Part shown: positions 1-11,639 of the stretch, piece after piece
How the letters are laid out: every line of letters begins with the position of its first letter
Numbering within the stretch: position 1 is the stretch's first letter
Assembly (NCBI RefSeq): GCF_963678635.1
Contig: NC_087064.1
Span: 67,263,548-67,327,547 of the forward strand
DNA: 64,000 nt
Origin: Symsagittifera roscoffensis
Taxonomy: Eukaryota > Xenacoelomorpha > Acoela > Convolutidae
Direction: 5' to 3'
Made by a program: the position numbers and the translations under genes
The notes under the pieces: model-generated
Database searches by the model: none
Told to the model about the DNA's origin: nothing
What the model saw: only the letters and a program-made list of their open reading frames with translations

Positions 1-2030
1 GAAATAAGTTTTTGAATGTGAGGTTCATCAGACGTACAGATGTCGATTTTTTGGCTTTAATGCTCACTTTTTTTCAATAATTTAAAACCTTTTTTCTGTA
101 AATAATTGAATACTTATTTTCATTTTTTTCAACAAAAAAAAATAGAGTTCATCATTTTTTTGTTTTCATACACGCCTTAACTTTTGGTTAGGAAATAAAA
201 AAGTTTAAAATTTTGCATTAAGTTTTCAGTTTTTTTGGATTCATCGTTTCTGGTTTATTTTGTTTAGTACAGAAAATGTGTGAAATTGTTTTTAGTTTTA
301 GTTATTCTGGTGTAATTTTGGTTTGAGAAATTTAATTTTAAATTTTTTCACAGTGTATTGTTTAAAAATGTCGATAAAAATTCATAAATTTCTACAAAGT
401 TTGGTCTGCAAATTTGACTTGTTTGTTTTATCTACGAAAGAATGTGGCAAATTTTGCACGAGATTCAAAAGCATGGTTTTTTCTGTTTCATCCAAAAAAA
501 ATTGTGGCGTGTTTCGTACCATATTTGAGAATTTTCTTTCTTGAGTTTTTTTTCCGGCTGAAGTTTTTTTGAAAAATGAGAGTCTTCGTGTTTTTTATTT
601 CATTAACGGGCGTATTTTTTGTAGCGATCGTTCATATATGTACTGCAAGTTGTTTGTTGTGACAGTTTTTTTAACTTAAGCAGTCATTTTTTTTGAAATT
701 TTGGTTTTTCAAATTCGTGTTTCATTTAAATCTTAGTTTATAGCAAGCAAAGGAAAAGGCCTGTTTTTATCCTCAATTTTGCCTGTAGGACATGCTGGTT
801 AATTGGTTGAATGATTTTTTCAAAATTCTTCTTATGTTTTAGGTGGCTGATTTCCATAAGAGTATTGAGTCGATTGCTTCGCCTTTGTGTCGATTTTTTC
901 TTCGTTTTGAGTTTTTGTGAGTTTCAGTTTTGATCAATATCGAAATATTAAAATAAATTGAACTGTCCTGTTAGTGCAATATGAGTTTTTTTTTCGATTA
1001 TTGTTCCGACCATTTGAAAAAGGGAGGAACTTTGTATTAGGGTGTGTTTTCGTTTTTCTTTTTGTTTTCCACGCAAAATTGCGTACCATAAATAATTATG
1101 GGAATGGGTCGAGTGATATATCATAATAAAGCCCTTTCAGTCGCGATTCGAAAATTTAAGAATTTGGGAAAACTTTTGATTTTCGTTGATAATTTTTTTT
1201 AAATTTCTCAGTCATTTTTCTACAATTTTTCCTCATTTTACCATGGCTGTCTAAGATTCCTAAGTTCCTGTTTTTTGTTCGGATCTCTTTTTCATAACCT
1301 TCCAAAGATTTTCAAAACCTTCCAAAAAATGCATAGAAACGTCTATTTTATTGCAGGGTTTTTCAAACATTTGCCTGCGGCGCAGAAATTTGATCAAAAT
1401 AGCGTCATCGAATTGATTTCGTCAACCTAAAAAAGTTTTCTAAAAAATTCGCTTCCCTATTGAGGAAATTGTGGATCCATCCGCCCCTGGAAGCATCTTT
1501 TTGGCCGTCATCTGTGTAGCAAGCAATTCTCGAGTTTATTTTAATGTAACTGTAACCAAGCGATAAGATTTTAGTGAGCTTGCTGTTCTTAATGATTTAA
1601 AAATATTTATTGTGTTTCGCTTATACTAAGTTTTAATTTAAATTTGGTCTCAAGGCGGATTTTGAAATTAAATGATCGAGAGAAAAGAAAAGTTCATCAG
1701 AAAAATTCACCATTGGAAATTATCTAAATTGTATTTTTATCCTCAAAAAATGTTTGCTAGATCGAAATGATTTTGTGTTTTCTGATATTTCTCACTGGTC
1801 TTAGAGTGAAACGAATCTCCTTTTCTCCGTGTATAACATGCGTTCACTTTTTTCGCCAAAATTGTGTCAGTTTCTTTTCAACTTTTGTTTTTTATTTGTA
1901 TCTATCTGTATTTAGTATTTTAGTATCAGGTCTTTTATCCTCTTTAGTAGAGTCAATCGTTGATTCATGGTATTTAATATTGGAGAATGTATTTGCTATA
2001 AGAGAAAGCAGCTAGAAAAAAGCCTGACAC
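1..2030. other. T-rich noncoding stretch, no gene seen
   Basis: Long T runs and stops in every frame; the two short ORFs here (about 73 and 82 codons) are low-complexity F/L/S translations with no motif. The only structured piece is at 993-1180, which begins GTTCCGACCATTTG and resembles the 5' parts of the elements at 20186 and 54757 (conserved words include AGGAACTTTGTATT and a later ATAAATAATTAT followed by a TATATCATAA-like stretch). I read it as the 5' end of a short hairpin-type element whose 3' end I could not place. Confidence 0.5.
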
Positions 2031-2039
2031 GCTGCAGGT

Positions 2040-3580
2040 TCGGGAGTCGAGTCACGTAGTCAACTACTTTTTTGTCGTTTTTTGCTTTTGTTTGCGAAGT
2101 GCAGCTCCGCCTTTGTTTTGATTCTTCTCACGCTCATTGACGAAAAGCACATTTGATTGTTTTTTTTCAATTGCGTTTCTATGAATGCGATGTGATTGTT
2201 AATGTTAAGTTTTAATGCTACAGAAAAACTTCACTTACTCAATAGTGGATTTAACTCAATAAAAATGAAAAAAAGTAACAGTTTTCCTGCATCCAGTTTT
2301 CTTAAAGGACCTAATTGCGGAGTTCTTTGATGTTTGAAGAGCTTCGCGGCAACTGCGGTTTATATTTTTTTTCTAATGAAAATTGGAAGATGGAAATCGT
2401 TAAAAAAAAATTGCCAGGCTCATAGAAAATTTTGACACTGCTGCCAATTGTGTCACATTTGCTAATGTATCAATATCTAAAACAGTTTTGGCAATTATGG
2501 GGCTAAAGCAAGAATAAAATTGATAGCCTTGCTATTAATAATGGCTATTGTAGTTATTTCATTCCATCTAAAAGATATTGACTTCATTTTGATGAAAGGA
2601 AGTTACAACTTTGGGAGAAGTTTACGGAATTGTTTTATTTACTCTGGTTTATTTTTCTTTAGTTAGTCAACTTTCAATTTGCCATTTTAAAAAGAAATTT
2701 TGATATCATTTGATTGATATCGATGTCATGAATTAAAATTTTTTAAACAAATAGTTAACCTGAGAGCATTTTTTTGTGAAGCTTAGGGGTGAAAAAGTTG
2801 CCAATATTACCAATTAGAAATAACTGAAACGCGGGACATTTCGTTTTAATGACGTGCAAGCAGTGAATTAAACTGGCTTAAAAATCATTCGAAATTTTTT
2901 TCAAAGTTAATTTTTCCAGATTTCTTTTTGCATTATCTTTATTTTGAAGCTCTTTTGTCGTTTTTGCTGCTTTTGTCTGCAATGCGCTGTTTTGCCTCGG
3001 TATTAATTCTTTTCACGCTCAATTACGAAAAGACCAGTATGAAAACGATGCGGTTGTTAATGTTAAATTTTTAATGCTACGGAAAAACTTCACTTTATCA
3101 ATAGTGGCTTTAACTCCCAGAAAAACGAAAAAAGTAATGGTTTTGCTGCACTCAACGAGTCACACAGTCGAGTCACGTAGTCAACGAATTTTTTTGTCGT
3201 TTGTTGCTTTTGTTTGTGAAGTGCAGCTCCGCCTTTGTTTTGATTCTTCACACGCTCATTGACGAAAGGCACAGTTCGAATGTTTTTTTTTTCAATTATT
3301 TCTCTATGAAAACGATGCGGTTGTTAATGTTAAGTATTTAATGCTACAGAAAAACTTCACTCAATCAATAGTCGATTTAACTCCCAGACAAACGAAAAAA
3401 GTAACGGTTTTGCTGCACCAGTGTTCTAAAACCGGCTTAGTAGCATCAAAAAAAGGCCTGTTCGATGAAGTTTTTTGATGTTTGAAGAGCATCACGGCAA
3501 CTGGGGGTTAATATTATTTACTATATGAAAATTGCAAGACGGAGTCTCAAATTTTTTTTTTACCAGCTTCATTGAGTTAT
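2040..3580 (+). repeat. Three direct copies of a ~230 bp repeat
   Basis: Copies begin near 2056, 2945 and 3176. Shared words are TTTTTGTCGTTT, GCTTTTGT, GTGCAGCTCCGCCTTTG, CACGCTCATTGACGAAA, TTGTTAATGTTAA, ATGCTAC, AAAAACTTCACT and CAATAGT. The outer two copies also share a downstream tail (TTTGATGTTTGAAGAGC at about 2330 and 3478), so the larger unit is about 400 bp and was duplicated, with a partial third copy between. Copies 1 and 3 share the preceding word GTCGAGTCACGTAGTCAAC. Short ORFs across it on both strands are shadows. Origin unknown; possibly a decayed short element with the GC hairpin seen elsewhere in the window. Confidence 0.75.
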
Positions 3581-3944
3581 TGACGCTTAAACGAAAAATA
3601 AAGGGTGAAACTTGTTTTGACCTATAACAAGACACGTCCATCTGAAATAAAACTAATGTGATATTACAGATTAACACTGCACCGGTTTTTTTAAATCAAT
3701 GTCACCAACGCGTACCGTGACGCGTGTTAACGTTTGAGAAGTGTCGTTCAGCGTCAGCTGTATTGAATGTTTTATACAGCGCCAAATTACATAAAACAAT
3801 GGAAAATGCGGCGAGCGTTGTCGGATAGCGAACAAAATGAACATGATATAAAGCGCCGAAATTGTGTAATGTAAGTGTAAGTCAAGAAATGAATGGAATA
3901 ATTCATACATTATAGAACGCCTTAAATGTACAATGTAAAGAGTG

Positions 3945-6900
3945 AGTCAAAAATATAAAGAGAGCTTGTTCTTTGAAAGTGCATTGACAAGAGCGTCTGG
4001 AGAAGCGGTTTTCTTTGTAAGGCAGTCGGAAAACTACTGGTTGATTGAGAGCCCTTCTAACGCCGACATTTTGTTGGATAACGCCTCTTGGATTGCACTT
4101 GAAACTACCCGGAGCCTTTTTTCAGGGACAGACTTAGAAGAATGAACAGAATCTGATAACTGACGACTATCAGTAAAACGACACATTTTGATTTTCTTAT
4201 CCGTGATAGAAAGAAGACTTTTTGCAATAAAAAAGCTGCATATAGCCCATTTAAAAAAATTAGTGTTTCCGCCGCCTAAGTTCTACGCGCGATTCGCTGA
4301 TTTTTTTTCGATGATCAGATCAATAAATGACGCGAACCAGTGCTGATACTGGATTTAGTGTTGATATAAGCTACTTGTGAGCCTCCGTTTTTTGGAAAGA
4401 CGCGTCTGCAAAGACATCCAAGGACAGCTCGGAAACTAGATCACCGTCTCTCCAGATAACCGGGAAGTTGAACGATTGTTCTTTTGAGTACTTTAAGCGT
4501 CTCAAAACTTTCTTAGCGTCTGCTAGATCTTCTAAACTAGCATTTTGAATATCAGAACCTAAAGAAGTCGCCCAAAAACTTATGTCTGGTCGTGTTCGAC
4601 TGGCTGTTCACTGAAGTTGACTAATGACATTTACACAAATAATTTTCCACGCGTGTTGAATGTCAGAGCCTAAGGAGCTCATCCAAAAATTAATGTCTGG
4701 TTGTGTTTGAGTGGCTGGCCGCTGAAGTTGACCAATAACATTTCCACGAATGAAGTCAGATTGATCAACATCAAAGTCAATATAACTGGTTTGACTCATA
4801 AGAAACCAATTTGCTTGTTTTTGCCTTCAATATGCCAATTACCGTTTTAAAGGACATGTGAGTTTTTTGCCGGTCTCAAAAGCAGTTTTAATAGCTGAAA
4901 TATTTTCATTTCTAATTTGTTTGGTCCCGTCGTATAGAAAGTCATCGACATGCAACGAAATGAAACCCAGTGATTCATTTTCTTTCTTCACCTGAAAAGA
5001 GCTGGTCATAGGGGCAAACAGAGATCCCCAATTCTAACATTATCTCTCGCACTTTCAGGTACCACTTCACATCTTTTGACATAGGCGTCCAATTTTTGCG
5101 CAGCATAGCGATAGAAAGAGTTTAATCAATTCTCTGGAAATAACTGGAGATTCTAGTTCAGGCTTTGAAAGTGTTTTTTCTGGGAAACCCCGGGCAACAA
5201 GCCTAGCTTTCACTTTCTTAGCACCAGTTCTTAGCAGCAGCACGCAAGGTGTAGACCCGTTTTGATGTCATAACGTCTTGTCTAGTCGCGGGAACTATTT
5301 GATAGACTTCGCTGAACTCCCAATTCTGAAGTTTCGCAATTCTTGCTGGCTTAAACTCGTCGTTTGGCCTTTATCAATGATAAACACCTCGTTTTCTGTA
5401 GGAATTTTTTTTTCCATCAATATAGGACCAATTTTGCACACCGTTTTTAAAGTCAACCCATCCTATTTTTCCTTTAATGTCATTGGGTGATTCAAATAAA
5501 ACGTTCTGGTACTTTCCATACTTGCCGTAGACTTTACCCTATAAAATATTCTTCTTTTTCTCCTTCTGACAAAGAGGAAACACATACATGACAATTCAGT
5601 TGCGATCTAGTTCTCGAATCTTGTGCATTTGATGTCTCGCTTGCATTAGAATCAACAGATTTTTGGGAACTTGGCCAATCCAGCTCCTCGTTCGCTGAAA
5701 CACTCTATGAACTTAGCGGAGATTCCAAGAGGTCTGTAATGTCTTTTCTGGTAGATTTTGATAATCTTTGAGAAACGCAATAGGAATATCTTCTGCAAGC
5801 AATCAGTTGGATGTTCTGGCTTTATGATCGTCATTAATTTCGTACTTTCTGTATTTGTCAGCCCTAGCTTTCGTGATCGCAGCATTCTTGTCATGGCTTA
5901 CTGTAGTCTTAGATTTTCGTCTCACGTGTTGCATATCAGATTCATGAGTTCTCAAAATTTTGTGGCCATTACACACGAACACGACTTTCCCGTCTACAAC
6001 AACAATTTTTGATGGATGATGCCCATGACTTTGTTGCTGAACTCCCCGCCGTTGTCGGTGGAAATGGTCAGCGATTACGTCGGCGCTTTTACTGGGAACA
6101 AAAACGGCGACACTCGCCTGAGAAAATAGTCATAATATGTAAATACCACAAACTGGGCCCAACTGGTAAAATCCATAGCAACAACGTCATTACATCGTGT
6201 TGCTATCGGCAAAGCCACAACAGGCTTCGTGGAGCTTTCGCAATTTCACGACTAATCTGACAGTTCACAATACAAAGTCGTCGATTTGAGAACTTTTGAT
6301 AAAGCGATCTGCTTGCCGTAGAAGCTTTTCTAACGGCTCATAGCTGCAATGACTAAACTGGCGGTGCAGCTTGTTTAATTCACTAACTGACAGCTTCTCT
6401 ACACTCGCAATTAATGAAAAAGACGTTCCAGCATCACAACAGACGCCTTTTACTAGGCAACAACGTTAATTCGCCGGGAATAGCATCAGTTGTAATGGTG
6501 CATCTCTTTCCACCAAGAGATGCTGGGAGAACTACTTTCATTACCGCTCTCGTTCTCTCCAAACTACCAAAAAGAGTTGTTGTAGAGCTATCTGAGGACC
6601 TGAATTCTACTTATCAGCATCGGAAAGTGACTGTATCAAAAAGTTGAGCCACACAACCACAGACACTCGAGGTACATGCTGTGTCCACAATACATTTGTT
6701 TCGACACTCTGATAAGAGATAAGAGTCAGTGGACAAAGCAACCGCTACCATGCTTTCCTTGTCTCTCACTTGATTTTCTGTTGCGCCTGTCAGATTTGCG
6801 TGTGACTCTTTCTTCTCTGGGCAATCTTTGAACCAATGATAAATGGAGCCGCACGCCGCAGACCTGGACCTTTTTGTGAACTTGTTTTTCGGGTTCGTTT

Positions 6901-7032
6901 TCTTCGTCACGCCGGTATCTTGACGTTTGAAATCACTGTTCCGCTGATAGTTATTGACTTTCTTATTAGCCAAGAAAACTTGTTTTTATTCCTTCACAGA
7001 AATCACAACAGGGCTGTTCTGGTGAACGAATG
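3945..7032 (-). mobile_element. Decayed Ty1/copia LTR retrotransposon (internal region)
   Basis: Read on the minus strand the domain order is copia-type. From 6973 downward there is a gag zinc-knuckle stretch (CGSIYHWFKDC), then an aspartic-protease-like motif (CIVDTACTSSVCG near 6690). Next comes a GAG-pre-integrase segment (ELNKLHRQFSHCS near 6380), integrase (ISTDNGGEFSN near 6050), then RT (KARLVARGF near 5205, RT tail ATQTQPDINFW near 4700). RNase H ends with EKRLRVVSSAIQE near 4110 and CLTKKTASPDALVNAL just above 3960. Many stops and frameshifts separate these pieces, so it is dead. The first Cys of the CX2CX4HX4C knuckle is a Ser. The domain order (integrase before RT) is known for Ty1/copia; the wording resembles animal GalEa-type copia, which is inference. 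No LTR pair was found; the 5' side stops at the hairpin repeat at 7033. Confidence 0.85.
6614..6973 (-). pseudogene. Copia gag C-terminus and protease fragment
   Basis: The longest open piece of the minus-strand copia element, 119 codons. Residues 1-35 are basic (NKKVNNYQRN, KRSRSAACG), typical of a gag RNA-binding tail. A zinc knuckle follows (ACGSIYHWFKDCPEKK) in which the expected first Cys is replaced by Ser. Near the C-terminus is the retropepsin-like signature VDTAC where DSG/DTG is usual. The frame ends in a stop shortly after; the continuation into pre-integrase and integrase is found only after frame changes. Upstream codons continue toward 7030 but no gag N-terminal domain is recognisable, so the 5' half of gag is missing. 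Confidence 0.7.
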
Positions 7033-7185
7033 TGAAACTAAGTAAAAGTTAAATTGGGGTAACACTACCCAGTTTCAGTGCAAATTATCATATGATTATA
7101 GTCAGCTAAATTATAGTTTCTAGTTTAATTTCTATGATTCGGCTCTTGAAATCGCATACCACTCCTCATAGTTAAGCCATCGGTC
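7033..7185. repeat. 150-bp hairpin-bearing repeat, copy 1
   Basis: Nearly identical to 9152-9300. The first ~50 bases fold: TGAAACT at the start pairs with AGTTTCA, enclosing GGGTA/TACCC-type pairing around AACACT. The rest is shared text (CAAATTATCATATGATTATAG, TTCTATGATTCGGCTCTT, CATACCACTCCTCAT). It abuts the 5' side of the copia remnant and is followed by the 1.27 kb repeat. Confidence 0.8.
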
Positions 7186-7226
7186 TGATTTATTATCGGT
7201 CTGATTGGACCATTATTATTGGACCA

Positions 7227-8517
7227 TTATAAACCAGCGCAAAAGTGCGAACGATTGGACCAATTTTTTTCGTTTTATCCGAAAGGTTTTGACTTTCAGA
7301 GGTGTCAAACTTAAGACTTTTGAAGAATTTGACTCCATTTGTATACCGTCTGGTTTTTTTCTTCAGGCAAAATTTCACGTTTTAGCTTGTCATTTTAAGA
7401 TTTTATTTCTGAATGATTTTATGCCTTGAGCTCAAAATTAAAAATTTACTTAACATGCGATCATTTTTCAGAAAGCAAGGGGGTACGAAAATTATTCATT
7501 TGACTCACTTGAGTTAATTAAAGCGCTGGAAATTTCCTTCTATTGTAGAGATAGTTGTGAATTAATTCGACTCAGAAATTTAACCGTACCGGGTCCAGTT
7601 TTTCTTGTGTAAAAATCGAGTTACACAAAAAATCGCGGTTTCACTATTGATTTTTATCTACATTCTGTTCAAAATCATTTGATTTGATGAATTTAAGGCA
7701 CATTACTTCCGATAACAAAAGTGAAAATTGAACAAAAAGTGCGAACGACTAAATTTCAAAAGCAGATTCTAATTTTCAGAATTCCCAGCGGAATTTAAAA
7801 GTTACCTATTGATCCTGTTTTCTCTAATTGAGTTAGTGTTATTAAAAAGGTCTCAATAATGAAAGATTTTTGAAAATCGAAGAGCTTCAACATCATATAA
7901 TTCTCCGAATGTCGGAGATTAATAAGTCAATTGTTCAAAAAGGTCAATTTTATTTTTTGTTTCTTTGAGTTTCTTTTGTCTCTACTTATTGACCGAAAAA
8001 ATTGTGTATGAATATTTTTGCTTGTGCATGAGAAGTTTTCGCGTTGCTTATGAATCTTTTTGCTTGTGCAACCTTGCCTCTGTGTACAAATAATATCATC
8101 ACGATCGATATTGCCAGCTTGAAATTAAAGGCATAAGCTTTTACGTATCAATCGGTTCAGATGAACGAAAAACATGTATAGAAAAAATCTTGAAGTTCAA
8201 GGGACTTCACGGCAATTTTGTGAGCGTTTTGAACCTCGAGAATGAGAAATTATTTGTTGCTTCTCGATTTCATCAACAATGCTTCCGCGATCTACTGGCT
8301 CTGGTAATACTTGAAAAGAATTCGGCCTTAATGAAACAGAAATTGGCTTTTTGGTAAATTTTATTGCAGATCTGCAATTTGCATCGATTTTTTTTACCCA
8401 AGCATCGCTGGTGGCATAGTAGCAATGTTTTCAATGCATTGTAATGTTTAGTTGAGCTACGTATTAATTAAATTTAAGTTCATTCAATGTTGCTTGTATC
8501 TGAGGAATTTTCAGGAC
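7227..8517 (+). repeat. 1.27 kb direct repeat, copy 1
   Basis: Matches 10348-11622 almost throughout. Landmarks in both copies are TATAAACCAGCGCAAAAGT at the start, GAAAGCAAGG...GGTACGA, CAAAATCATTTGATTTGATG, GATCCTGTTTTCTCTAATTG, CACGATCGATATTGCCAGC and, at the end, TCTGAGGAATTTTCAGGACT. No coding frame is conserved across both copies. Differences are scattered substitutions plus small indels (about 40 bases around 8000-8040 are missing from the second copy). It ends exactly where the minus-strand RT fragment begins. Confidence 0.85.
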
Positions 8518-9140
8518 TTTTTAAATGTTTTTCCTTTGTTTGTTGTAAGTTTATTATTTTCCATCCATTCGGATATTAATTCCAAATGTGTTCTAAGTTC
8601 TTTGGTTTCGCTGAATGTTCCAAAAATATTAGTGTCATCCGCATAAAGAATACATTCACTGTGTTTTGGTATGTTGGGAAGATCATTGATATAGATAAGG
8701 AAAAGCATGGGACCCAAAACAAAACCTTGAGGTACCCCAAAATGAAGCTTCCCTTGTTGAACAATTGTTCGAACGAAAGATATACTGGTTTCTATTGCTG
8801 ATTTAGGATTTTAGTAAATTAAGAGGAACGCCTCAGTCCGTAAAGGTGACACTTGTGAATAAGAGTGTTATGATCAACAGTATCGAAAGCTTTAGATAGC
8901 TCTAAGAGTGCGCAGTGCGCCAATTTATCAGTATTTCTGCTTTCAATAAGAACCTCTTAAGTTTTCACAATAGCATCAATTGTAGAGAGTTTGTTGCGAA
9001 ATCCAAACTACTTATTGCTTAAGACGTCAAACCTATTGAAAAAAATAATTATTCGTTTCGATAATAGTTTTTCAAAAACGTTTCCTATTAGATGTTTACC
9101 AAGTTTTACCATTAAGATATTGTATGGTAAGTTAAAATTG
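8515..9140 (-). mobile_element. LINE reverse-transcriptase fragment
   Basis: Minus strand, read from 9140 downward: a fingers segment (VFEKLLSKRI, FGFRNKLSTIDAIV), then LELSKAFDTVDHNTLI near 8890 (the first catalytic Asp region). Next is [20 protein letters not shown] near 8720, then the catalytic box YADDTNIFG near 8640, then the start of the thumb ([14 protein letters not shown]). Frame breaks and stops interrupt it, and neither endonuclease nor C-terminus is present. The motifs are those of jockey/CR1-type non-LTR elements, a different family from the two other LINEs in this window. Confidence 0.85.
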
Positions 9141-9151
9141 AAGGCTACGCT

Positions 9152-9300
9152 AGTGAAACTAAGTAAAAGTTAAATTAGGGTAACACTACCCAGTTTCAGT
9201 GCAAATTATCATATGATTATAGTCAGCTAAATTATAGGTTCTAGTTTTTCAATTTCTATGATTCGGCTCTTCAAATCGCATACCACTCCTCATAATTAAG
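9152..9300. repeat. 150-bp hairpin-bearing repeat, copy 2
   Basis: Second copy of the repeat at 7033-7185, same orientation. It has the same TGAAACT...AGTTTCA hairpin and the same tail to CATACCACTCCTCATAATTAAG. It begins immediately upstream of the LINE RT fragment in that element's own (minus) reading direction. Confidence 0.8.
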
Positions 9301-9310
9301 CAAGTTCCAT

Positions 9311-9522
9311 GACAATTTACCCTATGCCAATTTACTCTATGCTAATCTATCTATGTTCTATATACAGTTCGATTGGCAGATAACTGAGCTGAATATCTGT
9401 TTAGGGTCGCCGGTGGGCGCGCTGTGCGTGCATTGCCGCTTCGCGGCGATAACCGGTTCTAACTTTCTTATAGAGTCCTACTTTCTGTTCGAATAGGGTA
9501 TAATGGTATAGGGTAGATTGTC
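9311..9522. mobile_element. Small inverted-repeat element (MITE-like)
   Basis: The left end reads GACAATTTACCCTATGCCAA; the reverse complement of the right end reads GACAATCTACCCTATACCAT. The imperfect inverted ends are about 30 bp, with further weak similarity inward. The middle is unusually GC-rich for the window and contains a perfect hairpin GCCGC-TTC-GCGGC at 9435-9447. No clear target-site duplication was found. Length ~212 bp suits a non-autonomous DNA element; family unknown. Confidence 0.65.
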
Positions 9523-9764
9523 CTGCTATTAATAAGCCACATCACCATTCATTTCTTTTAATCAATGTCAGCATTTTTAATACCTCGGACAATAGTTTGT
9601 ATCTTGAACAGGTGTTGTTGGCTCTTTAACCGTTTCCGAACACCCTTTGTGGCTTCTATCAAATGAAACTTATCTTAAAATCGCCTGATTGATCATCAGT
9701 AGAAAATATATTTTTTTGTCGGCGGTGGCGGGGGAGCAAACAGTACAACAGGTGCCTTTTTCAG

Positions 9765-10028
9765 ATTATGGAAAGCCAGGTAGGTAAAGCACTTGCTTGT
9801 TGCGGCACTTCGAATACGTGGTCAACATTGGACGCCGTTTCTGCTAAAATTAGCAGGAAGCTGGGAAAGAATATAACGCCCAGAGAACTGGATGATTTGA
9901 TGAAAAAAGTCGGAAGTGAAGAATTGATGAGAAATGGTGTTTGGCGGACAAGTTTTGGCGATAAATTAATGCCAATTGTGCTTGTTAATGTAACTTTTGC
10001 GCGTACTGTAGCAGAGACTGAAGGTTCT
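9765..10028 (+). CDS. Orphan exon-like ORF, unknown protein
   Basis: A 3' splice site (GTGCCTTTTTCAG at 9764) is followed three bases later by an ATG at 9768, and an open frame runs to a strong 5' splice site (TTCT|GTGAGT) after 10028, phase 0, giving 87 codons. Reading on without splicing gives 107 codons to a stop at 10089. Base composition is more balanced than the flanks. The peptide starts MESQVGKALACCGT, has a charged helical middle (ISRKLGKNITPRELDDLMKK) and a segment GVWRTSFGDKLMP. I do not recognise the family. No partner exon was found nearby, so this may be the first coding exon of a gene with distant exons, or a relic. Start choice rests on the ATG right after the acceptor. Confidence 0.45.
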
Positions 10029-10347
10029 GTGAGTTGTATTTGCGGAGCCGTGGGAAAATCGAGGAGTGAGGCAGACTCGAAAAGGTTATAGTTGTTTGAT
10101 ACAATAATTGGCTAGCTTATTTTTCTGATCATGAATGGTCAAAACTAACTTCGTTTTCGTGTTTTGCCCGACGAATCAGTTACCATGCAGACAACGTGAT
10201 TAAGGTAAAAATACATTATATTGAACTCCCTGTGGTCGTGATGTTATTAGGAATGATATGTACTGCAACTAAGTTTCCTTCAAGAATTTGTCGGTAGCAA
10301 AGAAAAGTCTGAATATTTTTATACAAGCAAGCGATAAAGTTAATATA

Positions 10348-11622
10348 CGAGCTATAAACCAGCGCAAAAGTACGATCGATTGGACCATTATAAACCAGCG
10401 CAAAAGTGCGATCGATTGGACCAATTTTTTTGTTGTATCCGAAAGATTTTGACTTTCAGAGGTGTCAAACTTATGACTTTTGAAGATTTTGACTTTTTCA
10501 GAAATTTCACGTTTTAGCTTGTCATTTCAAGTTTTTATTTCTGAATGATTTTATGCCTGAGCTCAGAATTAAAAATTTATTTAACGTGCGATCATTTTTC
10601 AGAAAGCAAGGAGGGTACGAAATTTATCCATTTGACTCACTTGAGTTAATTAAAGCACTCGAAATTTCCCTACTATTGTAGAGAAAGTTGTGAATTAATT
10701 CGACTCAGAAATTAAACTGTACCAGGTCCAGTTTTTCTTGTGTAAAAATCGAGTTACACTAAAAATCGCGGTTTTACTATTGATTTTTATCTACATTCTG
10801 TTCAAAATCATTTGATTTGATGAATTTAAGGCACATTACTTCCGATAACAAAAGTGAAAATTAAATATAAAATGCGAACGACTAGATTTCAAAAACAGAT
10901 TCTAATTTTCAGAATTCCCAGCGGAATTTAGAAGTTACCTATTGATCCTGTTTTCTCTAATTGAGTTAGTTTTATTAAAAAGGTCTCAATTATGAAAGAT
11001 TTTTGAAAATCGAAGAGCTTCAACATCATATAATTCTCCTAGTGTCCAAGATGAAAATTGTTCAAAAAAGTCAATTTTATTTTTTGTTTCCATGAGTTTC
11101 TTTTGTCTCTACTTCATTTTTTTTTCGGTCAAAACAATTTTTGCGTTGCTTATGAATCTTTTTGCTTGTGCAACCTTGCCTCTGTGTACAAATAATATCA
11201 TCACGATCGATATTGCCAGCTTGAAGTTAAAGGCCTAAGCTTTTACGTATCATTTGGTTCAGATGAACGAAAAACATGTATAGAAAAAAATCTTGAAGTT
11301 CAAGGGACTTCACGGCAATTTTGTGAGCGTTTTGAACCTCGAGAATGAAAAATATTTGGGTTGCTTCTCGATTTCGTCAACAATGCTTCCGCGATCTACT
11401 GGCTCTGGTAATAATTGAAAAGAATTCGGCCTTAATGAAACAGAAATTGGCTTTTTGGTAAATTTTATTGGAGATCTGCAATTTGCATGGATTTTTTTAC
11501 CCAAGCACCGCTGGTGGCATAGTAGCAATGTGTTCAATGCATTGTAACGTTTAGTTGAGCTACGTATTAATTAAATTTAAGTTCATTCAATGTTGCTTGT
11601 ATCTGAGGAATTTTCAGGACTC
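10348..11622 (+). repeat. 1.27 kb direct repeat, copy 2
   Basis: Same orientation as 7227-8517. Its 5' end carries a tandem duplication of a ~39 bp unit (TATAAACCAGCGCAAAAGT... at about 10350 and 10389), absent as an exact pair from copy 1. It ends at 11622, where the tRNA-like sequence follows instead of the LINE fragment. A 75-codon minus-strand ORF near its end (11310-11537) is not open in copy 1 and is treated as a shadow. Confidence 0.85.
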
Positions 11623-11639
11623 GTAAATGCATGATTCAA

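Noticed and set aside
3942-4145. 67-codon + strand ORF
   Set aside because: The minus strand of the same bases encodes the copia RNase H C-terminus; the + ORF is its shadow.
5758-6260. Two + strand ORFs (83-84 codons)
   Set aside because: Antisense shadows of copia integrase and linker (TDNGGEF reads on the minus strand here).
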